From the NCBI GenBank assembly GCA_031772625.1, contig CM062810.1:705348358-705412357 (forward strand): a stretch of DNA of 64,000 nt. Reading direction: 5' to 3'. The notes beneath the pieces are model-generated. The model made no database searches. It had not been told where the DNA came from and saw only the letters and a program-made list of their open reading frames with translations. Source of the DNA: Pinus tabuliformis (lineage: Eukaryota; Streptophyta; Pinopsida; Pinales; Pinaceae). The position numbers and the translations under genes are program-made. Positions within the stretch are counted from its first letter, which is position 1; every line of letters begins with the position of its first letter. Below are positions 1-10,482 of the stretch, piece after piece.

Positions 1-37
1 GGGTGCTCTTCCTTACAATTCTTCTCTTTTCCTTGGA

Positions 38-409
38 TCACAGATTTGGAGGGAAATGTGCAACAACTAGGTAGTTGGCTATGTCAGCAAACCATGGGGA
101 GAGAATGTAAATAGCCAATAAATGCTCATCTGGAAGCTGATCATCAACCATTCCTTCGTCACCCGCACGCAAAGAAAGTCTAAACAAAAAATCTTCCACT
201 ACATTTTCTCTACCTGACTTATCAATGATAGTTAAACCAAACTGTTGTAATAAAAGAAACCATCTAATAATTCTAGCATTCACATCAGGCTTGTTCATCA
301 AGTATTTGATAGCAGCATGGTCAGTATGCACAAAGTTTTGATAACCAGTGATGTGGTGTCTAAATGTGTTCAAGAAATGGATAACAACTAGGAGTTCCTT
401 ATCAGTCAC
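38..409 (-). pseudogene. Ty3/gypsy RNase H domain fragment
   Basis: A 123-residue piece begins TDKELL and contains YTDHAAIKYL-like wording (here HTDHAAIKYLMNK), then RIIRWFLLLQQF and a GRENVVEDFLFRL stretch. This is the usual end of the Ty3/gypsy RNase H domain, where the family has ENVVADHLSRL. The D of TDHAA is a catalytic position of the fold. After it comes PWFADIANYLV, the tether leading toward integrase. Upstream the frame is broken, so this is a remnant of the polyprotein at 1-4274. In the living element it would degrade the RNA strand of the RNA/DNA hybrid. Confidence 0.85.
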
Positions 410-765
410 ATTGCAGTTTAATTCAGCTTTGGAATTTTTTTTGCTAATGAAGTAAATCGCATAAGGAAACTTGTCATCTATCTGGCCTAGAGCTGCTCCT
501 ATATCTTTGTCAAAGGAGTCAGCATGGATGTGGAAAGGAAGAGCCCAATTTGGGCCTCAAAGTATGGATGTAGTAGTCAACTTGTCCTTCAAGATTTTTA
601 GGGCCTCTTGGCAACTTTTTGATGAGCAAAATTCGGAGTCCTTGGCTAGCAGTCCAAATAAAGGTGAGGCTACTTTGCTGAAGTCTTTGATAAATCTCTA
701 ATAATATCCAGCTAAGCCTAAGAAACTCTTGACATCCCTCTGCTTTTGAGGAGTAGGGACCCTTT

Positions 766-1311
766 TTATGATAGAAATTTTATTTGGGTCCACTTGTAGT
801 CCTCCTGGGATATTGAGTGACCCAAAACAGTCCCTATATTCATCAAGAATTCACACTTCTCCGGACTAAGTGATAGTTTAATTTCAATGCACTTATTAAA
901 TACTTTCCCCAAGATAGAGAAAGCCTCAAGGAAATCACAACCATAGGGAGTGAAATCATCCATATAGATTTCTACAGAGTCATGGACTAGCTCAAAAAGA
1001 TGCTCAAAACTTCCCTTTCAAAAGTGGCAGGGGAATTACATAATCCAAAAGGAAGGACCCTATAAGCAAAGGTACCCCAAGGACAAGTGAATGTGTTTTA
1101 TCTTGGTCCTATGGGCTTATCTAGATCTGATTATAACCACTGAATCCATCCAGGAACGAGAAGAAATTCTTTCCTGCAAGACCATCCAAGACTTTATCAA
1201 TGAAAGGTAGAGGGAAATGGTCTTTTTAGTGGCTTTGTTTAATTGCCTGTAATCCACACAGACCCTACATTTTCCATTCTTTTTGGGACCAGAACTAGAG
1301 GGGACACCCAC
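766..1311 (-). pseudogene. Ty3/gypsy reverse transcriptase fragments
   Basis: Two readable pieces lie here. At 1117-1311 the protein reads KKNGKCRVCVDYRQLNKAT, the conserved N-terminal RT block (family form: W-R-x-C-V-D-Y-R-x-L-N). At 766-963 it reads MDDFTPYG, matching the YMDDF/YVDDF catalytic motif with flanking residues changed, followed by KLSLSPEKCEFL and LGHSIS. The motif order is correct for RT on the minus strand. Stops and frame changes between the blocks show it is dead. The polymerase would copy element RNA into cDNA. Confidence 0.85.
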
Positions 1312-1527
1312 TCACTATTTGAGATGGGGTAAATGAACCCTACATATAACAATTTCTGCAATTCTTATTTGACTATGTCTCTGAGGGCTACGTTCATTCT
1401 CCTCTAAGGTTGGCACACTAGTTTGCATCATTCCTTAATGTAGATGTGGTGAATACACACCGAAGTATGCACTCCCTTCATTTCTTTATAGCTCCAGGCA
1501 AAAGCATCCAAGTTCTCTCTTAGCATG

Positions 1528-1827
1528 TTACACAATTTCTCTTCCTAATGGGCTAAGAGAGGGGTTTATTTTCAATTTTTTAGATGGACCAAATTCTACC
1601 ATTTTGATATGAGAAAGACTTGAGTCAAACAGGCACAAATCAGTCCAGGGGTTATCTTCAAATTTCTTCACTAGCTCATCAAGAGGCATGGTGTTGGGGG
1701 GCTGGTTCTGGAGGATTTGATCAATGAGGTCATCTTCATTAGGTTGCCCCCCTCCTATAATAGAATCTAGGGTAAAAATTGGGTAGGACGTGGTATGGTA
1801 TACTTCATCTCCCTCCTCCTCTTCCAA
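1528..1827 (-). pseudogene. Protease-to-RT spacer of the gypsy polyprotein
   Basis: A 99-residue acidic piece lies between protease and RT. It reads MEEEEGDEVYHTT and ends near PSKKLKINPSLS, which resembles the spacer of Athila-like polyproteins that leads to a PPxLELKPLP-type block before RT. No catalytic motif is visible. The position and order support it more than the sequence does. It is part of the decayed element and not a separate gene. Confidence 0.5.
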
Positions 1828-2101
1828 CCATAAGGGTAGTTCATGCTCTAGGGATGGTGAGAAGGAGGGTACAAGACCAACTATTTGGACAAATTCCCAT
1901 TCTTAATGGTCATTTTCCCATCCCTGCAACTTATGTAAGCATCAGCAGCGGCTAGCCATGGCCTTCCAAGGATGAGAGGATAACCATTGAATTTGGTCTT
2001 GGGATGGAGAACTAATACGTCAATAGGGTACTCCCAGAATCAATAGATACCAACACATCCTAAACAAGTCCCTCAGGAGCTACCATGGATCTATCTACAA
2101 G

Positions 2102-2290
2102 CTACAATAATGTTGTGGTCTTCCTCAATGATCCTTGGAGATTTAGTTTGAGTATGGTCTCTTTAGTCATCACATTTATGGTAGCCCCAAGATCAATCAA
2201 ATTGTGGGGGAAAATGAACCCATCAATGTGCATATCTACCACAGGACTTCTAGGGTCTAGATATTTTGGCAAAATCAATCTCCCAAGCAT
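2102..2290 (-). pseudogene. Ty3/gypsy aspartic protease fragment
   Basis: The piece reads LPKYLDPRSP, then IDGFIFPHNLIDLGATINVM. In Athila-like elements the active-site block is LxDLGASINLMP, so DLGATINVM is the aspartic protease catalytic loop (D, then G-A-T/S). It sits between gag and RT, the expected order. The product would cut the gag-pol polyprotein. It is open for only about 60 codons, and neighbouring pieces are in other frames. Confidence 0.8.
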
Positions 2291-2423
2291 TAAGTCAAAT
2301 AGTTGTCCAATGACATTAATGGTAGGGGTGTCTTTCTTTCTCCTTCCAATATTTTTGAAGCATTTCTCCTTGATTACCTTATTGTAGATGGGGACATCCT
2401 TGATATCTTGGAGGAGTGGTATT

Positions 2424-4100
2424 TTAACACAACTTTTTCAATTCTCCCAGAAGTTCAGTCTCCTCTGGGGTGTACCGACTAGGATGTATCAGTCTTTTAG
2501 GAAAATGAGGTTCATTGGCTTTAGGAAAAGTCTCTTCCTCTTCCTCTTCAAGCTCCTCAGGTGCAGATGGAGGTTGGTTATCTAGATGCACTCTTCCAGA
2601 CTGGAGGTTGATTTCTTGAATTTCCATAGCATAGGAAGGGTAGAATGTCTCTCCACTATAGTCCTGTTACACCTGTTTGTTTTTCGGGTTCAGATTTGGT
2701 TGAGCAGGCATCTAAGGTTGCTTAGGTGGAGCAGGATGAAGGAGCAATGGTTGAGATGGAGGTGGAAGAAGTATGGCTAGAGATTGGTTGAATGAGGGCT
2801 TCCACCACTATTATGAGGCATTCCACTCAGGATTTTGGGGAGCATATGGATGAAATGATTGATTGGCAGGTTGGGAATGGTATTGAGGTGCATAAGACCA
2901 TGGAGAAGGTCTAGAACATGAAGGATGATCAGGAGAACACCAAGGGGGAAGGGATGCATTCTGATTGGGATTATAATATGAATAGGATGCCCCTTGCATG
3001 CCTTGTTGGTATGGTCAAGGTCCTTGAAGCCTCCTTTGGTTGATTTAATAGAGGTGTTCATCCCACCTTCATTTCCTTGATATACAACTTTCAATCCAAA
3101 CAGATAAGGGCACTTGTTTGTGGAGTGATTTTCCTCACAAATTGACCAGACCTCTATAACATTCAACAGACATTCATTTCTGAGGCTCCTTCTATTGCAT
3201 ATAGGGAAAAAAATAGATAAGGCTCTCTCTGCTTCCTCCTGCTTCCTCTTGATCTACATGGTGTCCATTTGTAGAGCAAGGGTATGCAGCATTTCACTTT
3301 TAAAGTCTTCCAACATGTTTCCAATTTCACTCTTGATAGATGTGTTGGAGGTAGAGGAGCTGACCAAAGCTTGACTAGCCTTACCCTTCTTTCTAGCAAC
3401 CCTAGAATGATTTTTGAAAACTATCTTGATGTCATCATAAGATAGCTGATAGATGTCCCCTCCAGACAACATGTTTAGGGTTTCTAGGATATCTTCCTTG
3501 ATCTCTCTAAGAAGGACTAACTCGAGTGATACAGGATCAAGGGTGCATCTGGCCCTTCATAATCATCCAAGGATTCATCATGTCCCAAGGTCATTATGAA
3601 GATTTCCTCTTTAATGTCCTTGGACCTACAGTAGTCCCTATACTTTTCAATGAAGGATTTTTGCATTTCAGCCTAGGTGGTGATGTTGGTCCCTGGTAAA
3701 CCAATGAACTAGCGCAAGGTTGCATCCTTAAGGGTGCATGGGAACAAATTCAACTTCTGGTCATCAAAGGTATAGTCATAAGTACTACAGATGACAGAAA
3801 ACTCAGACAAAAAGGTATCAATGCCTCTGAGGTTAAGCCATTTTAGTGAGGAAGGGAAGAGGAGCTTATTTTTTTCATCCTAGCATCTCCATTAATCACT
3901 CTAATGGGAAAATCACCTTCATTTCTGTTTGCAGCAATGTTGTAAGTGTGCGGAATGGTTTCTTTTGCTTATTCCACAATAGGTTCTTCAAAGATCTTTG
4001 GTTGCTCACCTAATGGGTCCTCTAACTCTCCTGCAGTCGAAAAGGGAAGTTGAAAACAACCGAAGAAGAGGGAAGGTTGAATGCCTGATGGTGTGGGGGT
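2424..4100 (-). pseudogene. Ty3/gypsy gag fragments with CCHC-like knuckle
   Basis: Several short pieces together form a gag region. One at 3254-3472 reads MLSGGDIYQLSYDDIKIVF and is rich in S, T and K. Another at 2777-3166 contains ICEENHSTNKCP, a decayed CCHC zinc knuckle (family form C-x2-C-x4-H-x4-C, first cysteine lost). A proline- and histidine-rich stretch follows, and acidic EELEEEEEE at 2424-2627 leads into the protease. The stretch 3480-4100 has no long open frame but lies between this and the primer site and carries gag-like wording in broken frames. In life it would form the capsid. Confidence 0.65.
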
Positions 4101-4274
4101 ATTTGGCAAAAAATCCCCTAAATTGTCTCTACTCCTACGAGGAATGAAATAAAGTTTCTTTTATTTTTAGGTCTTTTCCAGAATCACTTGCAAAACAGAA
4201 AGAAAGTTGAAATTGCAGCGATTTACTAAATGCAAATTAGAAAGAAAAGCATAAATTACAACTACCTAGACACC

Positions 4275-4292
4275 TCCTTGACAATGGTGCCA
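4275..4292 (-). other. Primer binding site, tRNA-Asp type
   Basis: On the minus strand this reads TGGCACCATTGTCAAGGA. The complement of the 3' end of plant tRNA-Asp is TGGCGCCGTTGCCGGGGA. The five differences are all G-to-A or C-to-T, as expected from decay of methylated cytosines. It would prime minus-strand cDNA synthesis. The site lies eight bases from a probable LTR end at 4301. Confidence 0.75.
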
Positions 4293-4300
4293 AAAAGGGA

Positions 4301-6252
4301 TGAGCCTCAGTATTGTAGCAAGGATGTTGCAACTCCTAGGGCTATCAGATTTACTTTATCAACCTGGGGTTTCATACAAACTTGGAGGTGACAGTGCTAT
4401 ATACACAGCAGATGCAAAATTATACTCATATCACTTCTCAACTGGTGCGCTAGACCACTAGGGTTCTAGACCATACTTCTATTAACTAGGAGTCTGACTA
4501 TTGAGAGTGAATGTAAATATAGTTCTAATGCAGGAAAGTAAATGCTTGCCTATTTAGGAAATGAAAGTTACTGAATAGTAAATTCTATGAAATTCCATAA
4601 ATCATCTAGCTAGGAAATGACACAAATTACTTGCAAAAAAGAACTATGTTAACCTTGCAATTTATCCTCTAGCTATTAGGACTATTATGAAATGGAAAGT
4701 TGTTCTATCATTCTATGACTCCTACATACATGCACTAACTATCTCATTTTACATTTGCAAAAAAAGAATCTTTTAATTGCTAAATTTAGAAATGTAAATG
4801 CTATGCTATTTTTTCTGATCTTGCAGAGGGAGAAGGCATGTGAGATGTGATCTCAAGTTTCACTAATAGGCATGGAATCCAATATGAGGGCCTTACCTAC
4901 TCTTATACTACCATCTTTGGTCAAAACAGGGTCAAACGGGTTGCTACATGAGATCATGTAGCTGTTATAGGAACTTGCTACAAGATGTCCTAATCTTCTA
5001 TAGGAAGTTAGCTTAAGGGTTTAGGGGGGAAATAAAAGTGAGATGAGGCATTGAAGAGATGTATGATGGTTATAGAAGGTATAGGGAAGGTGCACATTAC
5101 CCAAGACTAAGCCCAACACTCCAAGGAGGCTGGATTTGCCTAAGGTATCTTGCTCACAGTGGTTGCAAAAAAGAGGTTCAGACTATGGGCTGGTATTCCT
5201 TCGCAAAAGGTGGAGATGACCTAGGTGAAGCTGGTTGGATGATTGCTTCCCTGTAGATCAACAATCCCTACAACAAAACCTACTTTTCTTTTCATTTATG
5301 CATCACTACATGTCAACATGGAAAAGATGAATTGAATTCAATAAAGTTGATCTATTTATTGTTAAGGACTAGATCTATGAAATGGAATGTATTTTAAGCT
5401 GCAACAAACTTAAGGAAACAAGATAACAACTGCAGATGCTTCCAAGAAATGATCAACAATGATCTAGCTAAGAACGAACCCTAATCTATGCAATGACCAA
5501 AAGAAAAACTTTGTTTTGGGGGCTATGAGAGTGGGGCCCTCTAATCATGATCTGATGAGAGAGATGAGATAGAGGCCACTGTCACAAGATTTTTTGAAGT
5601 GCTTTCCATCACTGTGGCACCATTGATCTACCTCTTCAAACTAATGGAAACTAGGTTAAGCAATAATTCAAATACTTGTTAAGCTAAACGAAACATAAAT
5701 AAACTTAAGAAGCTAACTCTCATTTTAATCTAAGAATACAAATACAAAAAGAGAAACGTTTGCTGCTAGGGTTAGGCTCTAACCCAAGAGCTTCAACCCT
5801 CTGAGTCAACTCAGTTCTGGATCAAAACATAATTTCTCATTATCTTCAAAATTTCAATTACAACATAACAATAACAATCACAATGTTTTAGCTCAAAATG
5901 GCCTCTTGGCAACAACAAAAAATCGAATCCTAATGATTCCCTTGACTCTCTTATTTATACAAAAATGGAGCTCACAACAACTCCCTAGAAAATAGGGAGA
6001 CTTGGCTCCCTAAGTCGAGAATGACTATTTCTTAACTTTCATTGGCTTGGATGCCAATGGACTCAACTTGCTTGGCTGCCAGTAACTCTGAGCTGATGAG
6101 ATATGGTAGAGGAATCTTAAAATGATTTGAGGAGTTAAGGAGGGAGACCAATCTCCTAAAATATCTCTTGCATTCCCACATAGAATTCCTACACTTTAGT
6201 CAACCCAAAACTTCTCCAATTCCTGCATTTAATACATATTAGGCAACATGAC
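4301..6252 (-). repeat. Probable 5' LTR of the Athila-like element
   Basis: The inner end is fixed by the primer site: plus-strand TG at 4301, eight bases from the PBS. The outer end is a guess at the CA of GGCAACATGACA near 6252, which on the minus strand gives a normal LTR start TGTCATGTTGCC. The length of about 1.95 kb suits Athila-like LTRs. There is no second copy in the window to confirm the outer end, and I could not define a target-site duplication. No open frame of note lies inside; the small frame at 5059-5256 is taken as chance. Confidence 0.4.
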
Positions 6253-6680
6253 ATACTAACTCACCTTCACCCTTCTCACTAAGCAAAATAAAATTAAATA
6301 TGTAAATAAATGGGAGAAAATTCAATTTTAATAAGCTAGAAAGTGACATTATGACCTATATAGTTTACCTATTCATGAGCCTCATCGATGACAATTATGG
6401 GATTTTGTTTTTAATAATCTTCAGTTTTTCTTTGGTCCATCTATTTGGAAACTTATACTCCGAGATCAATGTTTTTGACGATCATTTTCTATCCATATAA
6501 AACATTTTATATTAATAAAAATAGTTTTGTACTAGCTTTAAAAATATATAAATAAACATCATTTTACTAAAACTTATAACATTTAATAAAAAACAAATTA
6601 TTTTAATAAACGATACCATTTCAACCAATTAAAAGATAGTTTTATTATTTTATATAAAATATCTATTTTTATAAAAAAAT

Positions 6681-6683
<3 letters not shown>

Positions 6684-6716
<33 letters not shown>
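6684..6716. repeat. (TA)n microsatellite
   Basis: About 16 uninterrupted TA units. Confidence 0.95.
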
Positions 6717-6718
<2 letters not shown>

Positions 6719-7720
6719 AAATAGATAAATTATTTTAATTAAATAATTGATTTTAATAAAATATATTATTTATATTATTTTAATAAATCATATCATTTCA
6801 ACCCAATAAAATATTCACTTTAACAATATATTGTTGTATATATAAACTATATAATTTTATAAACAAATTACTCAATAAAGCATATATATACAACATATAG
6901 ATGTGGATAAATTGATAGATTATTTTAATTAAATAACTGATTTTTTTTATCAAATATATTATTTTAATAAATAATATCATTTAAATAAAGTATTTTGTTC
7001 AACAATATATTGTTTTATATAAAATATATAATTTTATAAACAAGTTATTCAATAAAACCAATTATTAAAAAAACCACATATTTTAAATTAAAACAATTTC
7101 AGGCAACCAATTAAATAAATAATATATTCTTAAAAAACTATCATAATATAATTTCATCTAAAACATTTTATTTGATGGCCATTCTTGATAATTATGTAAC
7201 TTTATACCATCATCATTAACAAGATAACAATAATGGCAGCTTGGGGCATTTATTTTTAGAATTATGTAATTTTATACCATAATCAATAACAATAATGTTA
7301 GCTTAGACTATATACCTAAATGTACTATAAAAATGAAAATAATCCACAATTTGTTTTTAAATAAATAATTTCTTAAAACATATAAAATTGTTATAATCAT
7401 AATTTTTATTATTTCTTATTTTTTTTTTATTCTAATCGCTTCAAATAATGTTTTACTTTCTTTTAGTTATTTAGCGTTTACAAACCCCATAAACCCATGA
7501 CCTACATTCAAGACTATTCCACACATATATGGTATTTCATACATATAGATTTGTGTGTGCCACATGAACAATAAAAAATAATTAATGTTTAAATAAAATG
7601 AACATGAAGTAAAATATATCATCCTTTAAAAAAAATCACAAATTTTATCACTATCAAGGGGTAGCATGATCTCCAATTCGAACTTCTCAAAGGTTGCAAC
7701 GGTTATTTCTCCCTTTTAGC

Positions 7721-7745
7721 TTATATATCTATATCTATATATATA

Positions 7746-7797
<52 letters not shown>
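7721..7797. repeat. (TA)n microsatellite with TC interruptions at its left side
   Basis: Tandem TA, with ATATC variants in the first 30 bases and pure TA afterwards. Confidence 0.95.
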
Positions 7798-7799
<2 letters not shown>

Positions 7800-8268
7800 G
7801 TTTAATATAATTGTCAATTATGTTTTCACAATTTTATGTGGATTTTATAGGGCTTTACTCAATGAATCTCTAAAATATCACATGTGTTCGTGGCATATTA
7901 AACAATATATTTAATTTGACTACATATTAGAAAATACATCTAAAAATGACATTATTTAACCCCTATTAATACACACCCAATACACCTTTCCAATTTAAAA
8001 AACCAATACATTAGGTATGATATTTCTACCCTAATGAATTCTTTATCATCTACACAACTATAAAATAGTATGATTACTTCATTCCATCAAACGCAAATAT
8101 ATTTTCAATAACCCTTATCCTAATAGTACAAATCTATAGATCCATATACAATTCTAGCATAAAATGAAATCAAATCTTCAACATTATCAATCCAAACATT
8201 CAAAAAGAGAATGTAGATTAGAAATGTCAATATATATTTACACACCTATTGATTTTTTTATTGTCATT

Positions 8269-8285
8269 AAGAGAAGCAAATTATT
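8269..8285. repeat. Target-site duplication, left copy
   Basis: AAGAGAAGCAAATTATT here is repeated exactly at 10466-10482, directly after the A tail of the element between them. The certain part is the last 15 bases, because the first two A's merge with the tail in the right copy. Confidence 0.9.
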
Positions 8286-8863
8286 GGAGGTGAATTTATA
8301 GATCTCTAGAGATGGCGGGCGTTTGCGTGCTTAGGTTTTTTGCAGGTCCTTTCGTTGCCGCCGCCGCCTCCACAGTTTTGCTCGACGCTGGAAAGAGCTG
8401 GAGACTGGCTGCGGGATCCACAGCACTCGATGAAACCCTCAGGTTTTGGGCCGGTTTCATTAACGGAAAGGAGCCACTGGTATCGAATCAAGCATTTGAG
8501 GTTTTTTCCCCTTTCTTGGCATGTTTCGGTTTTCTCAAGAAGATTCTGGGCACCCTGCTTCATCGCCCGGGGGTTTATGTTTCAAATCTTCCGATTTCTA
8601 CACAGTTTCAGGATGGTTTGGCCTCCTTCGCGGGTGATTTTCCCTGGTTTGTTTGCTCTGGCTGCATCAACGGGAAACAGAGCAGTTTTCCTTTTCCTCT
8701 GCCCCTCCTTGGAATTCCGGGGCTGCACGGTTCAGATCCGCCCTCCCTTGTCCACAACGAATGCAGATCTGGGCCGGATCTAAACATCTCTGTGTCTCAT
8801 ATAGCAGTAGTTTCAGGGGGTAAAAAATCGAAGCCAGCCCACAAGGACCTAGAACAGGATCAA
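8286..8863 (+). other. 5' leader of the LINE-type element
   Basis: This GC-richer segment lies between the TSD and the ubiquitin-like domain. The frame of the later gene is open from an ATG at 8312 (MAGVCVLRFFAGPF) through the leader, about 184 codons. I recognise no domain in that stretch, and the other plus-strand frame is open as well (8340-8783), so openness alone is weak evidence. It could be an untranslated leader with an internal promoter, as in many LINEs, or an N-terminal extension of the fusion protein. Confidence 0.5.
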
Positions 8864-10258
8864 ACTCAAATCTTCATCAGAACCCTGTCAGGAAAAACTA
8901 TTTGCAAGCAAATCGGGACATGAATATTGATAAAAAATATAAAGGATGAAATACAAGCAGATACAGGCATCCCATCAAATCTACAAAGTTTGACACATGC
9001 AGGTAAAATCCTGCAGGATAATTTTACAGTACAGCACTATGACATTGGCCAAGACTCAACTATCATTCTAAGCGCAAGGCTGAGAGGAGGAAGCTCGGGT
9101 TCAGGCCCAAAAGGAACGGGTTCCTTCAAAGATGTTGTCAAAGGGAAGGGGGAAGTCAAAAACAAGCCATCATCACCTCCAGATCTTCCTGGTCCCTACA
9201 TTGTGGAGCAAAGATTTCAGAATCCTGTTCTGCAAATCGACTTGCCTGAGGTAAAAAAATTTCATTCTAATCTTTCTTCATTGGCTGTCATATGCAGATT
9301 CAACGGGTTTTGGCCTAAAACAGATGCTTTAAGACAATGGATCTTCTCCTCATGGACCCCAAACTGTGACATTCATTTGTGCTCCAAGGGGTTCTTTATT
9401 GTAAAATTCGATTCGATTAAGGAAAGAGATTTTGCCCTCCATGAGGGGCCATGGTTCTGGGGCAATGCTGGTCTCTTTATGACCCCCTGGTTCCCGGGTT
9501 TTGACCCCTCCTCTATGGTGGTTTCCAAAATGCCGGTTTGGGTCAGGCTCCACAACCTCCCATTGCATTTCTGGTTTCCTAATGTTTTTGCAGCAATAGG
9601 GAATGCTATTGGTTCATTCATCAAGCAAGATGTGGAAAGAATAGAAAGAGGCATTCATACTTTTGCCAGAATCTGTGTGGAGGTTGACCTTAATCAAGGG
9701 CTTCCTGACAATATAATTCTAATCCATAATAACTCTCAGTGGAAACAACCTCTTGATTATGAAAACACGGCCTTCAGATGTCGAGGCTGTCACCAAACAG
9801 GACATCTTCATAATAACTGTCCGCAAAACAAAAGAGAAAACAGAAGGAACAAGAAACAAGTACACAGACCAAGAGGCTGGCAACGCACAGTGAATCCAGA
9901 AGAAGAAACAGAGGACGAGGGGGAGCCTAACTTACCACCTGAACAACATGATGATCCTATTGGGGAGAATGCCGCGGCTGCCATCCCCACGGCAAACAAT
10001 CAGGAACATTTGTCCCCAGAATCAGGAAATTTTACTACATCGGCAAACAAGAACACAAAGACTCACCAAAATCAGGCAGAGATGATATGCGTGGATCCAA
10101 GCACGGGAGGCATCAAACGGCATCACCACTCAGAGACTTCAGACTCAGACAAAGAAACAGGCCCACAGATCGTAGAATCACAGCTAGTCATTGCTCCGAT
10201 CGAGCCCACTCAAGGAGAGTGGCGCAAGGTTGAAAAGAAGAAGGGGAGAAAAACTTGA
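8864..10258 (+). pseudogene. Ubiquitin-like / DUF4283 / CCHC fusion (LINE ORF1 type), one internal stop
   Basis: Codons 1-76 (8864-9091) align without a gap to ubiquitin, from TQIFIRTLSGKT to the C-terminal RLRGG. Codon 20 is TGA (8921-8923), the only stop in the frame. Lys11, Lys27 and Lys48 positions are kept; Lys6, 29, 33 and 63 are replaced (R, E, D, Q), and Ile44 of the binding patch is Thr. After RLRGG comes a Gly/Ser/Lys linker, then a DUF4283-type domain (GFWPKTDALRQWIF, EGPWFWGNAGLF, MPVWVRLHNLPLHFW) and a CX2CX4HX4C knuckle (C-R-G-C, H, C at about 9779-9820), then an acidic/polar tail ending in a basic stretch. The last part is the RNA-binding ORF1 layout of plant L1-type LINEs. RLRGG followed by a linker is the site at which deubiquitinases cut ubiquitin fusions, so a processed ORF1 is a reasonable inference. 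Downstream of the stop no ATG opens the frame near the start. The copy is probably not translated whole. Confidence 0.85.
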
Positions 10259-10465
10259 AGCGCTGGCTTTCAGTTTTTTTGCCCTTTCCCTCTCTCACTT
10301 CTCTTTCTCTTTTCTTTTTTTTTGTGCACGTTAGTTCTCTAACGTTGCGTGGGGTGCGAAAGCACTCGAGGCCATGTAGCAGCTTATGGAAATGCTTATC
10401 GCATCTGCAATTGTAACTTTTCATTTTTTAATAAAAGGTTACAGCTTTTTCTTCGGAAAAAAAAA

Positions 10466-10482
10466 AAGAGAAGCAAATTATT
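10466..10482. repeat. Target-site duplication, right copy
   Basis: Exact match to 8269-8285, following the A tail of the LINE-type insertion. Confidence 0.9.

Larger units (their letters stand above)
1..4274 (-). mobile_element. Athila-like Ty3/gypsy internal region, decayed, cut by window edge
   Basis: Read on the minus strand, the order is leader, gag, protease, reverse transcriptase, RNase H, running off the left edge before integrase. Each domain survives only in short open pieces in different frames, so the element cannot make a polyprotein. The RNase H wording and the tRNA-Asp-type primer site at 4275-4292 both fit the Athila/Tat branch of plant Ty3/gypsy elements. The family call is from protein motifs I recognise, not from a search. 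The 3' LTR and integrase lie outside the window. Confidence 0.85.
6253..8268. other. AT-rich intergenic stretch
   Basis: Very AT-rich DNA without a credible coding frame. It has two (TA)n tracts, given separately, and repeated short wording such as AATAATATCATTT with ACAATATATTGTT near 6780-6850 and again near 6960-7030, which suggests a decayed local duplication. I see no gene. Confidence 0.6.
8286..10465 (+). mobile_element. Non-LTR (LINE-type) insertion with ORF1 only
   Basis: A unit of about 2.2 kb, clearly less AT-rich than its surroundings, is bounded by an exact 15-17 bp direct repeat and ends in a short A tail (10457 onward). These are the marks of target-primed reverse transcription. 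It has a GC-richer 5' leader (8286-8863), one long ORF1-like frame (8864-10258) and a 3' part with AATAAAA near 10430. No endonuclease or reverse transcriptase frame is present. It is therefore either a non-autonomous LINE derivative or a copy that lost ORF2 before insertion. As the TSD is exact, the insertion looks fairly recent. Confidence 0.88.

Noticed and set aside
9350-9999. Minus-strand frames opposite the ORF1-like gene
   Set aside because: Shadows of the DUF4283 and CCHC coding region; no recognisable domain.
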